DNA from: Gammaproteobacteria bacterium
GTDB taxonomy: Bacteria; Pseudomonadota; Gammaproteobacteria; Steroidobacterales; Rariloculaceae
Assembly (NCBI GenBank): GCA_022825505.1
Contig: JAJDWR010000067.1
Span: 124,001 to 188,000, forward strand
Direction of reading: 5' to 3'
DNA: 64,000 nt
The number at the start of each line of letters is the position of its first letter. Position 1 is the first letter of the stretch. Below the pieces are notes generated by a model. It made no database searches and had not been told where the DNA came from. It worked only from the letters and a program-made list of their open reading frames with translations. The translations under genes and the position numbers were made by a program. Positions 1-9,289 of this stretch are shown here, in pieces.

Positions 1-1014
1 CAGAATGCCCGCGAGCGCTGCATGGGGGATCGGCTCGACGAATCTCCCGAGTCCGAGCAGCAATGCAAGCAGGAGGATCGCCCGAAAAATCCCGGATACC
101 TGGGTCGATCCGCCGGCGCGAATGTTGGTCACTGTTCCCATGGTGGCGCCGGCGCCGGGAAGTCCGCCGAACAGACCCGCGACCATGTTGCCGAGGCCCT
201 GGCCGATCAGTTCGCGATCCGGCTTGTGGCGGGTACCCGTCAGGGAATCTGCAATCAGAGAGGTGAGCAGGCTGTCCACCGAGCCCAGCAAGGCGAGGAT
301 GATCGCCGGTTGGATTGCACTGACCAGAAAAGCGGCAGACGGTAACTCGAACTGCAATTGCGGCAGTCCCGCCGGGATCTGCCCGATGACCGGCGCGTCG
401 GTCAGCCACAGCATGCCCAGCAACGTGCCCGCGATCAGGCCCACGATCGGCGCAGGCACCAGCCGGGCGAGCCGCAAGGGCCAGAAGACCCCGATGGCAA
501 GCGTTGCCAGGGCGATGACCAGAGCGCTTGTATTGATGTCGCCGAGCGCCGCCGGCAGATTCCGGAGAGCTCCCATGGGTCCCTCCGGAGAGGTGGGTGC
601 GCCGAGGAACGGCAGCACCTGAATCAGCATGATGATGACGCCGATGCCGGACATGAACCCGGAAATCACTACATGGGGCGTATACGCGACAAAGCGGCCG
701 ACCCTGAATACGCCCAGCAGCACCTGGAGCAGTCCGCCCATGACCACGATGGTCAGGGCTTCGGTCAGTGTGCTGGCGTGCGTGGTGACGATGACCGCCA
801 TGGCAACGGTCATCGATGGGGTAGGGCCGGATATCTGGGATTTCGTTCCGCCGAATGCCGAAGCAAAGAAACCCACCGCAATGGCGCCGTACAATCCGGC
901 AGCCGCGCCGAGGCCGGACGCGATGCCGAAGGCCAGCGCCACCGGCAGCGCCACCACGGCAGAAGTGAGCCCGCCGAAGAGATCGCCCCTGAACGTCTCG
1001 ATGTCGTATTTCAC
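1..1014 (-). CDS. SulP family anion permease, partial
   Basis: The chain is an inner-membrane secondary transporter of the SulP (sulfate permease/SLC26) family. The 338 visible residues are a run of hydrophobic helices. The family signature lies after the second helix, with G-G-T-K-S-Q-I-S-G-P-T at about residue 55. The gene leaves the window at base 1, so the rest of the core and any C-terminal STAS domain are not visible. Translation must begin at GTG (1014), because an in-frame TGA lies two codons upstream. It is the last visible member of a leftward pair with the TRAP binding protein, 100 bases away. The transported ion (sulfate, bicarbonate or other) cannot be told from sequence. Confidence 0.88.
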   Translation of the reverse strand, partial: MKYDIETFRGDLFGGLTSAVVALPVALAFGIASGLGAAAGLYGAIAVGFFASAFGGTKSQISGPTPSMTVAMAVIVTTHASTLTEALTIVVMGGLLQVLLGVFRVGRFVAYTPHVVISGFMSGIGVIIMLIQVLPFLGAPTSPEGPMGALRNLPAALGDINTSALVIALATLAIGVFWPLRLARLVPAPIVGLIAGTLLGMLWLTDAPVIGQIPAGLPQLQFELPSAAFLVSAIQPAIILALLGSVDSLLTSLIADSLTGTRHKPDRELIGQGLGNMVAGLFGGLPGAGATMGTVTNIRAGGSTQVSGIFRAILLLALLLGLGRFVEPIPHAALAGIL

Positions 1015-1114
1015 GTCGGCTCAATAGTAACCAACAACGGGGCGACTCGCTCGTGTACGCGGGATGGTTACGCGGCCGGCCGCGGCGGCGGCAATTCGCT
1101 GCGGTGAAACGCTG

Positions 1115-2158
1115 TTACAGGTTGCCGGCGGCGTAGAGCCGGCCATAATGCTCCAGGAGCGAAGTGGCTTCCTCCACCAGAGCCCGGCCGTCGATACCGT
1201 CGCGGGCGACCACCGAAATCCACCGTTCGGCCACCTGCCGCTGGCTCTTCTGCCGGAGCAGTTCGACTTCTTCCGGAGGAAGGTAGATGAACTCGCCGGA
1301 GGCTTCGGCGGCTTGTTCGCCGGCGACTTCCATGGCCATCCAGCTCTCCCCCATCCACTTGGCGACGTTGCGCCCGGAATTGGCGTCGATCACGGCTTGC
1401 AGATCCGCCGGAAGGCTGTCGTAGGTGCCCTGGTTCATGGTAATCATGAGTACCTGGGCGTTGAATCGCGGCCAGGTCTCATCGTCGAGAAGAATGTTGT
1501 AGTCGACGAGGTCGTGGACCTTGAGGCCGAACGAGGCCTCGTACGGAATCAGGGTTGCGTCGACGATACCCCTGGAAAGCATTTCGGGGATTTTCTGAAC
1601 CGTCGTGCCGATGGCCGTTGCGCCCCATGACTCGACCATCCATCCGGCCACACGCGTTGGGATCCGGTACTTCCGGCCGGCGAGTTCGGCGGTGGTGCGG
1701 ATCGGTTCCTTGGAATGAATGAGCTGTCCGGCATGCACGAAGACCGAGATCAGTTTGTGGCCCGCAAACTCCTCCGGATGATTGTCGATGAAGTCCTGAA
1801 TGGCAAAGTTCACCACCACCGGATGCGCGGCCAGAAAGGGAAGCTCGAAGACTTCGATTCGCGGAAACCGGCCCGGCGTATAGCCGGGCAGCGTCCAGGC
1901 AATGTCGACGATCCCGTCAAAGGCCTGATCGATCAGCGCCGGCGCCTGCCCGCCCAGGTGCATCGAGGGGTAGATGTCGATCTGCAGGCGTCCGCCGGAA
2001 TCCGCTTCGACCTTTTCCACCCACGGCGCCAGCATCATGGAATGACCGGGCGCCACGGGCGGCAACATGTGGTGTGCCTTCAGACGGACTTCCTGAGCGC
2101 AGACAGGCGTGGCGACCGAAGCAAGAGTCAAAAGGATCGCAGGGAGTTTTCTGATCAT
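1115..2158 (-). CDS. TRAP transporter solute-binding protein, DctP type
   Basis: This 347-residue periplasmic binding protein has a signal peptide ending in V-C-A-Q at about residue 22. The mature start (VRLKAHHMLPP) is typical of DctP-like proteins, as are the G-R-L-Q-I-D-I-Y-P segment and the central R-x-P-x-R-V region (KYRIPTRVA). Such proteins deliver organic acids, often carboxylates or sulfonates, to a DctQM membrane pair. No dctQ or dctM gene is visible, so the protein is an orphan here unless they lie outside the window. A 16-base perfect palindrome sits about 160 bases upstream and may be its operator. Confidence 0.88.
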   Translation of the reverse strand: MIRKLPAILLTLASVATPVCAQEVRLKAHHMLPPVAPGHSMMLAPWVEKVEADSGGRLQIDIYPSMHLGGQAPALIDQAFDGIVDIAWTLPGYTPGRFPRIEVFELPFLAAHPVVVNFAIQDFIDNHPEEFAGHKLISVFVHAGQLIHSKEPIRTTAELAGRKYRIPTRVAGWMVESWGATAIGTTVQKIPEMLSRGIVDATLIPYEASFGLKVHDLVDYNILLDDETWPRFNAQVLMITMNQGTYDSLPADLQAVIDANSGRNVAKWMGESWMAMEVAGEQAAEASGEFIYLPPEEVELLRQKSQRQVAERWISVVARDGIDGRALVEEATSLLEHYGRLYAAGNL

Positions 2159-2227
2159 CCGCTCATCTTAACCGATGCGAAAACCGATTGGGCTGAGTCA
2201 ATTGAATAAGGGAAATGGCAACGGGAC

Positions 2228-2257
2228 AAAAGAAAGGGGGCGCCCGTTCTGCGCCCC
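2228..2257 (-). terminator. Rho-independent terminator after the TonB receptor gene
   Basis: GGGGCGC (2237-2243) pairs perfectly with GCGCCCC (2251-2257) around a 7-base loop. Read on the minus strand, the stem is followed by a T-rich tail (complement of 2228-2235). It lies about 140 bases beyond the stop of the TonB receptor gene and before the TRAP binding-protein gene, so it should separate the two transcripts. Confidence 0.6.
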
Positions 2258-2314
2258 GAATTTCCCGGCAGTGCCAAGGCGAGTCGATGTTACTCCCCGA
2301 AACTGTTGCTGCCC

Positions 2315-2330
2315 GTTGCGTCGACGCAAC
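2315..2330. promoter_or_regulatory. 16-base perfect palindrome, candidate operator
   Basis: GTTGCGTCGACGCAAC is a perfect inverted repeat without spacer in the 241-base gap upstream of the TRAP binding-protein gene. Related half-sites flank it: GTTGCTGC at about 2305 and GCAGCGCAAC at about 2339. The symmetry suits a dimeric repressor of LacI or GntR type. No such regulator is encoded in the window. Confidence 0.45.
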
Positions 2331-2399
2331 ACTATATGCAGCGCAACCATTGTAACACCACAGGAAGAAAATTGCTGACCAACTTTTGAACAGACTGCG

Positions 2400-4958
2400 T
2401 TAACGGGAAACGCCCACGGTCAGGCGCAGGTACGCGAACCGGCCGAACAACCCGAAGGGCGTCTCCGTCGGGAAGCGTATGCCCCACAGGATGTTCGACA
2501 GGTGGGTCTTGGGCAGTTCGGTCGGCAGTTTGTCGGCAACGTTATTAATGCCAAGGGCGCCGCGCACGGAGCCTAGCTGGAATCGGGCCTCGACGTCGAC
2601 GACAGTGGCGGCCCCGATACGAATCATGCCCGTATCCAGCGGGTGCTGCGTCGTGGCGCCATAGTGGTTCAGGCGCACCAGCCCGCCGTATCGGCCGTGT
2701 TCCCAGTCCGCGGTGAAGTTGGCTTGCCGTTCGGGTTGGCCGTATTCGAGAAGGTCTGCCGTCCATCCGCCGAAATAGTCGGAAAACTCCAGGTGGCCCG
2801 GCGCACCGGCCGGTGCCTTGCCGTCGACGATGCGGGTTTCGTTGATATTGGCGTTGGCAGACAGCAGCAGGTGACCGGCGCCAAGGGGTGTTCCCCAGCG
2901 GACCGCAAGGTCGACGCCCTGTGTTTCGGTGTCCACGCCGTTGAAAAAGAATGCCGCCGTGCCCACCCGGATGGCATCGCAGGCCGGGATGCCCGCGCAG
3001 TCGATGCCGGCGGACCGGACAACACGATCTTCGACATTCGTTCTGTACATGTCGATGCTCAGATCAATTTCGTCCAGCGCCAGTACCAACCCGGCGCTCA
3101 CGTTGCGAGAGGTCTCGTGTGCCAGTGAGTCGACGCCGAATGCACGGGCGACCTCGTGACCCTCGTTTACGGCGAATACCGTCGTCAGCCCGGTCTCGCT
3201 GCCGACAAACAGGATCGAATTGAATCGCCGCTGTGAAAGGCTGGGCGCTCTGAAGCCCGTGGAAACTGCCCCTCGCAATGCGAACCCGCCACCCAGCCCC
3301 AGCCGTCCGGCCAGTTTGCCCGTGGTCTGCGAACCGGCATCGCTGTAGCTTTCGGAACGCAGAGCGGTCGCGACGGTGAATGATTCCGCAGGCTGAAACT
3401 CAAGTTCAACGTAGGCGCCGCTGTTATTGCGGCTGTCGTCGCTCAGCCGGGCATTCTGCGGGCTGTAGCCGGGATATCCCTGGAATCCGCAAGCGGCGAC
3501 GACTCCTTCCAGGGGCGTGCCATCGGGTCCGACGGCGAATCCTCCGTAGTTTTCGGCGTGGGGCAGTCCACATGACCAGGAGGCTTCGTCGCCCGCAGTT
3601 TGCCCGTAGTTCTCCACACGATGCTCGAAGCCCGCGGCCAGCGCGCTCAGTGCGCTGTCGGCAAAGGTACGGCGCACATCGAGGTTGAGTGTCAGTTGAT
3701 CGAGCTCGATCCCTCCGCTGTTGCCGCCCGTCGGGCCCGCATTGGCGATGATGTCGGCGATGCCCGCTCCCGGATTGCGATCCAGATAGTGTGCGCCGAT
3801 GGACGCATTGATCGTGTCGGACACGCCGAAACGGTATTCGTTGCGCCCGTAGGCGCCGCTCAGGTCGATGTCCCAGGCCGAGACCGTGCCGCGCCAGCCG
3901 ACCACGCCGGAGATGTCGTCGATGCGCGACTCCTCGTACGGAAGAAAGCCGTTCGGATAGACCGGGTGCGTGTTTCGCTCGTGGAAGTTGATGAAGTTCG
4001 GAACGACGAAGTCCCAGGTGTCGTTGCCGGACTGAAGACCCTCCCAGTAGTTGTAACGGAACCGGTAGGCGCCGCTGGCGAGTCCCTCGCGGCGGGAAAG
4101 GCCGCCGAACCCGTACACTTCGGAGTCGTCGCCGACGGGCAGTTCTGCGTTGAGGAAGAGGAACGCGCTGTCGTTCAGCGGCGAACTGTGCGTGATGAGC
4201 CGGTCCTGATAATCCGGGTCCAGGCCGCCGTTGCCGCCGTTGCGATTCAGTGGTTCTTCCTTGTACCACTCCGCGGTGACGTTGATGAATCCTTCAGCTC
4301 CCAGCGGCACGCCGCCGTTGAAGGCAGCGCCCACCCGCGATCCGTTGCCGTCGCCCGTACCGCCCTGAACGGTGAACTCGCCGCCATCGGCGCGGTCGCG
4401 CAATTCGAGATTGATGACCCCGGCAATGGCATCGGAGCCGTATTGGGCGGCAGCCCCGTCGCGCAACACCTCTATTCGGGCCAGGGCCGTTGTCGGTATG
4501 GCGCCGAGATCCGTGCCGCCGGTGCCGTAGCCGATGACCCCGTCCAGCACCCGCAGCCAGGCCATGTTGTGCCGCCGCTTGCCGTTGACGAGCACCAGCG
4601 TCTGGTCGGGGCTCAGGCCCCGCAGCGTGGCCGCCCGCAGCAAGGCGCCGTCGCCGACGGCCTGGCGGGAATAGTTGAACGATGGCGCCAGTTTCGTCAG
4701 TGCGGCGCCGAGGTCCGCCTCCCCGGACCGCAATACGTCGGCTCCCTGAAACGCGTCCACGCCCACCGGCAGCTCGTTGGCCAGCGTTTCCACGCGGGCG
4801 CGGCTGCCGAGCACCACAATTTCCTCAATGCCCCTGGGGTTTGCCTGGTCGACCGCTGTCTGGTCCTGTCCGAATACGGTGGTAGTGGCGACACCGGCGA
4901 TGCAGCCGAGCAACGATAGCGGTCCATACATCCACGGATGGCGATTGAATTGCAGCAT
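2400..4958 (-). CDS. TonB-dependent outer-membrane receptor
   Basis: This is an outer-membrane active-transport barrel of 852 residues. A signal peptide ends near F-G-Q. A TonB box (EEIVVLGSR) follows at about residue 44. The plug domain contains the usual L-x-G-L-S-P-D-Q-T-L-V-L-V-N-G and V-L-R-D-G-A-A-A-Q-Y-G-S-D-A-I-A-G segments. The beta-barrel ends in an aromatic-rich strand. An ATG 22 codons upstream is open, but ATG at 4958 is preceded by a strong GGGGGAAG ribosome site and begins a proper signal peptide, so I chose it. The plug resembles the broad-substrate group rather than a classical siderophore receptor. The ligand is unknown. Confidence 0.92.
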   Translation of the reverse strand: MLQFNRHPWMYGPLSLLGCIAGVATTTVFGQDQTAVDQANPRGIEEIVVLGSRARVETLANELPVGVDAFQGADVLRSGEADLGAALTKLAPSFNYSRQAVGDGALLRAATLRGLSPDQTLVLVNGKRRHNMAWLRVLDGVIGYGTGGTDLGAIPTTALARIEVLRDGAAAQYGSDAIAGVINLELRDRADGGEFTVQGGTGDGNGSRVGAAFNGGVPLGAEGFINVTAEWYKEEPLNRNGGNGGLDPDYQDRLITHSSPLNDSAFLFLNAELPVGDDSEVYGFGGLSRREGLASGAYRFRYNYWEGLQSGNDTWDFVVPNFINFHERNTHPVYPNGFLPYEESRIDDISGVVGWRGTVSAWDIDLSGAYGRNEYRFGVSDTINASIGAHYLDRNPGAGIADIIANAGPTGGNSGGIELDQLTLNLDVRRTFADSALSALAAGFEHRVENYGQTAGDEASWSCGLPHAENYGGFAVGPDGTPLEGVVAACGFQGYPGYSPQNARLSDDSRNNSGAYVELEFQPAESFTVATALRSESYSDAGSQTTGKLAGRLGLGGGFALRGAVSTGFRAPSLSQRRFNSILFVGSETGLTTVFAVNEGHEVARAFGVDSLAHETSRNVSAGLVLALDEIDLSIDMYRTNVEDRVVRSAGIDCAGIPACDAIRVGTAAFFFNGVDTETQGVDLAVRWGTPLGAGHLLLSANANINETRIVDGKAPAGAPGHLEFSDYFGGWTADLLEYGQPERQANFTADWEHGRYGGLVRLNHYGATTQHPLDTGMIRIGAATVVDVEARFQLGSVRGALGINNVADKLPTELPKTHLSNILWGIRFPTETPFGLFGRFAYLRLTVGVSR

Positions 4959-5070
4959 CGATCTTCCCCCTGAATCCCTGCAATCAAGTATCGATTCCAA
5001 TTCTAATGCACGCGCAATGCACATTGCTGGGTAACTGCCCCTGCAGCGTCTCTGCGATGAGAAGCGTGGG

Positions 5071-6234
5071 TCAGCCCTCCCTCAACAGCGTTGCGATCGG
5101 CGCCCTTGACGCCGACAGGGCGGGGAAGAATCCGCCGATCACGGCCGTCAGCGTGGCCACCAGCACGCCCGCGCCAAGTACGTCAGGCGTGGTTCGCAGC
5201 ACGAAGCGAATCTCGCTGAATGTCACGAAATTGGTGGTGCCCGCCGAAACGTTGTTGAGCGGCAGCGCGAGCAGTGCGCCCAGCGCACCCGCGGCAAGCC
5301 CGAGCACGGCGGCTTCCAGCACGAATACGCCGAGGATCGTGCGCCGCCGGAATCCCAGCACGCGCAGGGTGGCGATTTCCTTGCTGCGTGCGGCGACCTG
5401 AGCGTACATCGTGTTCGCAGCCGCGAAACAGGCCCCGAAACCCATCATTACGGCGATCAGGTTCCCCAACATCAGAAACACCCCACTGGAAGCGTTGCTC
5501 TGTGCTTCAAAATAGCCTGGCTCGCCCCGCGCGGCCACGTCGATCTGCTGGGAGCTTTCGATCTCCTCGATCAGGGCGTCGACCTGTGCCGGGGATTCCG
5601 CCATCAGCCGCGTGGAGGAGTAATAGTTCTGGCGCCGGAACGAATCGCCGAATTCCTGCACGTTGCCCCAGATTTCCGATCCGTAGCTGGAGCCGCCGGA
5701 ATCGAAGATGCCGGCCACGGTGAAGGTAAACCGCCCGAGTTCGATCGTGCTGCCGAGTTCCAGGCCGCCCGCCTCTCCTTCGAGCTGGTCGCCGACGATG
5801 ATTTCGGTTTGCCCGGGCACGAATCGCCGGCCCTCCGTGATCCGGATATAGGGGCGAAGTGCAAATGCGTCGTCTTCCACGCCGCGCAGTACCGCATTGG
5901 TTTCGGTACCGTCCGGGCGCTCGAGAATCTGCAGCGTCATGGTTTCCCCGGAAGCCAGCGGTTCGCCGTCGGCGCCGCGCGCAACGCCGGGCATCGAGGC
6001 GAGAATGCGGTGGGTTTCCGTGGGGAAGTAGCTCTCCATTTCCGAGTTTGCGCCGTCGCGCAGCACGATGACCGTGGAGTTGTCGCCGCTGGCAGTGAAC
6101 GCCACCCGCAGTCCGGCGCCCAGGGCCAGCACGCCCACGTAGACCAGCACCACGAATGCGATGGAAACGATGGTCATCAGCGTATTCGCCTTGCGCACGA
6201 ACAGGCTTCTGACGTTGTACTTGATCGGGATCAT
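5071..6234 (-). CDS. ABC transporter permease, FtsX/MacB type (second permease)
   Basis: The 387-residue inner-membrane protein has an N-terminal helix (about residues 18-42), a large periplasmic domain, and three C-terminal helices. The last region has the FtsX-type stretch ARSKEIATLRVLGFRRR. This is the usual four-helix plan of MacB/LolC-type permeases. Its ATG shares one base with the TGA of the preceding permease gene (TGATG), so the two are translationally coupled. A longer open frame upstream of 6234 is only the shadow of the first permease. With the neighbouring ATPase and adaptor it forms a tripartite export complex; the substrate is unknown. Confidence 0.9.
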   Translation of the reverse strand: MIPIKYNVRSLFVRKANTLMTIVSIAFVVLVYVGVLALGAGLRVAFTASGDNSTVIVLRDGANSEMESYFPTETHRILASMPGVARGADGEPLASGETMTLQILERPDGTETNAVLRGVEDDAFALRPYIRITEGRRFVPGQTEIIVGDQLEGEAGGLELGSTIELGRFTFTVAGIFDSGGSSYGSEIWGNVQEFGDSFRRQNYYSSTRLMAESPAQVDALIEEIESSQQIDVAARGEPGYFEAQSNASSGVFLMLGNLIAVMMGFGACFAAANTMYAQVAARSKEIATLRVLGFRRRTILGVFVLEAAVLGLAAGALGALLALPLNNVSAGTTNFVTFSEIRFVLRTTPDVLGAGVLVATLTAVIGGFFPALSASRAPIATLLREG

Positions 6235-7382
6235 CAGGCCACGCGCCTGAGGCCGTCGACGATCTTCATGTTCATCGCCTGCAGCGCGGGGACCAGCCCG
6301 GCTGCCAGGCCCAGTGACACTCCGATGCCCATCACCAGGGTTGGCGTCCTCTCGCCCAGCCGCAACTCCGAAAAGGTCATGCCCTGGGACGCCAGAAAGG
6401 AGGAGAGCGCGCCGGCTGTCAGCACCATGAAGGCAAGCCCCATGGCCGCGCCCAGAACGCCTACGCTCAGGGATTCCAGCAGCACGATGGCCAGCACCCT
6501 CGAGCGAGTGAAGCCCAGCGTTCGCAGCACGGCAACCTCGGTCGTTCGTTCCCGGGCGGCCATGGCCATGGTGTTGACCGTGATGAAGAAGATGGAGGCG
6601 ATCACCGCCAGGCCGATGGCGGAAAACAGGAACTGTATGTTCCCCATCATCTCGATAAAGGACAGGAAGAACGCGGCCTCGGTCTCCGCCCGTACCTGGT
6701 CCGGCGAGTTTTCGAACATGGCCTCCGCCTGGGCGATGGTTTCGTTCATGTTGTCCGGAGAGTCGAGCAGTATGTAGAAGGAGTTGATGGCCCCCGGGTT
6801 GCCCAACGCTTCCTCGACGTACTGCCAGTCGAAATAGAGCACGCGCTCCGCGGCTTCGTCGGTGGGATGGGTAAAGATACCCCGCAGCGTCAGCTCGATA
6901 TCCACCGGGTAGATGTCCCCTTCGATGGTGATGACGTCGCCGGGCTCCCAACCCTTTTCTTCCGCCAGCGCCCCGCCGGCGATGAACGCCGTGCGTTCGG
7001 CGCGCCACGCATCGATGGCTCCCGGGCTGAACTCAAGCTCGGGATAGACATCGGGAAACGTGTCGGGATCGGTGCCGAAGCGCGGAAAGAAGTTCTCGGG
7101 CCGGTCATCGATGTAGCGGCCCTGGAACCAGTTCATGATGGTGATGCCTTCGACGTGTTCCAGCGCAGCCAGCCGTTGCTCGTAGGCCGCCGGCATGGAG
7201 AAGGTCAACGATATGGCGTGGCGGACGACGAGGCGGCTTGCGTTTGCCGAGTCGACGCCCGACATGGCGGCCAGCAGCAGATCGAGGAAGGCAAGCAGTA
7301 TCAGCGCGATAGCGATGCTCAGAACCGTGAGGATCGTACGGCGCTTGTTGCGCAGCAAATTTCTGCGGATCAGCTTGATCAC
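6234..7382 (-). CDS. ABC transporter permease, FtsX/MacB type (first permease)
   Basis: The protein has 382 residues. One N-terminal helix follows a basic start (MIKLIRRNLLRNKRR), then comes a periplasmic domain of about 200 residues, then three C-terminal helices with the conserved ARERTTEVAVLRTLGFTRS segment. It belongs to the MacB/LolE-like family. It is not closely alike in sequence to the second permease, so the transporter is probably a heterodimer. The start is three bases from the stop of the ATPase gene. Confidence 0.9.
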   Translation of the reverse strand: MIKLIRRNLLRNKRRTILTVLSIAIALILLAFLDLLLAAMSGVDSANASRLVVRHAISLTFSMPAAYEQRLAALEHVEGITIMNWFQGRYIDDRPENFFPRFGTDPDTFPDVYPELEFSPGAIDAWRAERTAFIAGGALAEEKGWEPGDVITIEGDIYPVDIELTLRGIFTHPTDEAAERVLYFDWQYVEEALGNPGAINSFYILLDSPDNMNETIAQAEAMFENSPDQVRAETEAAFFLSFIEMMGNIQFLFSAIGLAVIASIFFITVNTMAMAARERTTEVAVLRTLGFTRSRVLAIVLLESLSVGVLGAAMGLAFMVLTAGALSSFLASQGMTFSELRLGERTPTLVMGIGVSLGLAAGLVPALQAMNMKIVDGLRRVA

Positions 7383-7385
7383 CGG

Positions 7386-8075
7386 CTAATGCCTCGCGGC
7401 CGAATGCAGGCGGCCCTTGTCCAGGTGCAACTCGCGCCGGGCGCGTTCGGCGGCCCTGGGGTCGTGGGTGACCATGACAATGGTCTTGCCGAACTCCTCG
7501 TTTAGCTGGGCCAGCAGGTCGAGAATCTCCTGGGCGCTGCCGGCGTCCAGATCCCCGGTGGGCTCGTCGGCGAGCACCAGGCGGGGGTCGGTGACGATGG
7601 CGCGGGCGATGGCCACGCGCTGCTCCTGACCGCCCGAGAGCTGACGGGGATAGTGGTCCTTGCGGTCCGCCAGCCCGACGACTTCCAGCGCCAGATCCAC
7701 TTTCCTTCGCCGCTGCGCGCGGGAGAGTTTCGTCAGTGTCAGCGGCAGTTCCAGGTTTTCGTACGCGGTGAGCACGGGGATCAGATGGTAGAACTGGAAC
7801 ACGAAGCCCACGTTGCGGTGGCGCCATCCGGCCAGTTGGCTGTCATTCAGCGCCCCCAGGCTCTGCCCCGCCACACGGATGTTTCCTGACGTGGGGCGAT
7901 CGATGCCGGCGAGCAGATTGAGCAGCGTGCTCTTGCCGGACCCCGATGGTCCCATCAAGGCAACGAACTCGCCCTCGGAAACATCCATGGAGACGCCCGC
8001 CAGCACCTTGATATCAAACGCATCCCTCCGGTAGTTCTTGGTGACGTCCGAGATCTCTACCAGTCTTTCAGCCAT
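7386..8075 (-). CDS. ABC transporter ATP-binding protein, MacB/LolD type
   Basis: This is the cytoplasmic ATPase (229 residues) for the two adjoining permeases. Visible motifs are Walker [10 protein letters not shown] at about residue 42, the signature [14 protein letters not shown], Walker [13 protein letters not shown], and the switch histidine in VMVTHDP. The [14 protein letters not shown] segment is typical of the LolD/MacB/FtsE branch. The gene lies 17 bases after the adaptor gene and three before the permease gene, in one operon. Confidence 0.95.
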   Translation of the reverse strand: MAERLVEISDVTKNYRRDAFDIKVLAGVSMDVSEGEFVALMGPSGSGKSTLLNLLAGIDRPTSGNIRVAGQSLGALNDSQLAGWRHRNVGFVFQFYHLIPVLTAYENLELPLTLTKLSRAQRRRKVDLALEVVGLADRKDHYPRQLSGGQEQRVAIARAIVTDPRLVLADEPTGDLDAGSAQEILDLLAQLNEEFGKTIVMVTHDPRAAERARRELHLDKGRLHSAARH

Positions 8076-8092
8076 GCAATGTGCTCCGTGAA

Positions 8093-9289
8093 CTAGTTTT
8101 CGGCGATCCGGACGCGCTGGCCGTTCTCGAGTGACGCTACATCGCGGCTGACGACGGTCTCGCCGCCGCTCACGCCTTCCAGTACTTCCACGCGGCCGTC
8201 CGATGCCTCGCCCAATTGGACACGGGTCCGGCGCAGCACACCGTCATCGACCTGAAACAGAAACGTCGCGCTGCCCGCATACTGTATCGCCTCTTCGGGG
8301 ACCAGCAGCTTGGGCGGTTGGACGAGTTCCGTTTCATCGACGCCTTCCTCCAGAAAGGTCACGGTGCAACTCATGTCCGGGACCAGCCGCACGTCGATGT
8401 TGTCGATGCTGACCTTGACCTGGACCACGGCGCGCTGCCGGTCGGCGGTGGGCACGATCTGGCGCAGGCTGCCGCCGTATTCGAAATCGGGCACTGCGTC
8501 CACGCGGATGCTGGCCCTTTGTCCCAACTGCAGCCGGGCGATATAGCTTTCGTTGATGTCCGCTTCCACTTCCAGCGACGTCGGGTCGGCGATGCGCACG
8601 ATGGAGCCGGTGGACTGCTGGGAGGTGAAGCCGCCCGGGGCCACCATCTCGCCGACCTCGATGTTCCTCTCGATGACCACGCCGTCGATGGGTGCGCGCA
8701 CCACCGTATAGTCCAGTTGCGCCTGCGCCGCGTTCAGCCGGGCTTCGGCGGTGCCGACCTGCGCGACGGCCACGTCACGCTGGGTGATCGCGGTGTCGTA
8801 CAGCGCCTGCGACGTAAGCTGGTCCTCGACAAGTTCACCCTGCCGGACGAGTTCGCGTTCGGCGTCTGCCAGCCGGGCACGGGCCTCGTTGAGCGAGGCC
8901 TCGGCGAGGCGAACCGACGCCTGCAGGTCTTCGCTGTCGAGTACGGCGATGATGTCGCCGGCTTCGATGGTGTCTCCTTCGTCCACCGGCAACTCGACCA
9001 CCCGGCCGATGATCTTCGCGCCGACGGCGGCCCGCGATCGGGCGTAGGTGTAGCCTGTCGCCGTCAGCACCGTGGACGCCTGTGTTGGCGTGAGCACCTG
9101 CACCCGGGCGGTTTCCACCCGGGGCAACAGCCAGGGGACCGGCAGGCGGTAGGCCAGGTAGACGCCACCCAGGATGATGGCGCCGCCCAGCAGCCAGAAC
9201 CACCATCGGGAGCGGTGCGGCGAGTAGTCTTCCTCGCTCATGCGCAGCGCCGACAGGTCCGGCCGCCGGTCTGTGCTGTCTTCAGTCAT
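8093..9289 (-). CDS. Periplasmic adaptor (HlyD/RND membrane-fusion) protein
   Basis: The 398-residue adaptor has a single N-terminal helix (about residues 30-50, rich in Trp). A biotinyl-lipoyl half-domain with [11 protein letters not shown] follows, then a coiled hairpin of Ala/Glu/Arg-rich helices at about residues 120-190, the second lipoyl half ([13 protein letters not shown]), a beta-barrel and a membrane-proximal domain. This is the MacA/HlyD plan. ATG at 9289 overlaps the stop of the TerC-family gene (ATGA), so I reject an upstream extension. It should link the ABC permeases to an outer-membrane channel, but no TolC gene lies nearby. Confidence 0.92.
   Translation of the reverse strand: MTEDSTDRRPDLSALRMSEEDYSPHRSRWWFWLLGGAIILGGVYLAYRLPVPWLLPRVETARVQVLTPTQASTVLTATGYTYARSRAAVGAKIIGRVVELPVDEGDTIEAGDIIAVLDSEDLQASVRLAEASLNEARARLADAERELVRQGELVEDQLTSQALYDTAITQRDVAVAQVGTAEARLNAAQAQLDYTVVRAPIDGVVIERNIEVGEMVAPGGFTSQQSTGSIVRIADPTSLEVEADINESYIARLQLGQRASIRVDAVPDFEYGGSLRQIVPTADRQRAVVQVKVSIDNIDVRLVPDMSCTVTFLEEGVDETELVQPPKLLVPEEAIQYAGSATFLFQVDDGVLRRTRVQLGEASDGRVEVLEGVSGGETVVSRDVASLENGQRVRIAEN

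Noticed and set aside
3600..4919. A 439-residue open frame on the plus strand
   Set aside because: It is antisense to the TonB receptor gene, has no signal, motif or ribosome site, and results from high GC.
6235..7008. N-terminal extension of the second ABC permease
   Set aside because: The extension is low-complexity Arg/Gly-rich sequence in the shadow of the first permease; the TGATG overlap at 6234 fixes the start.
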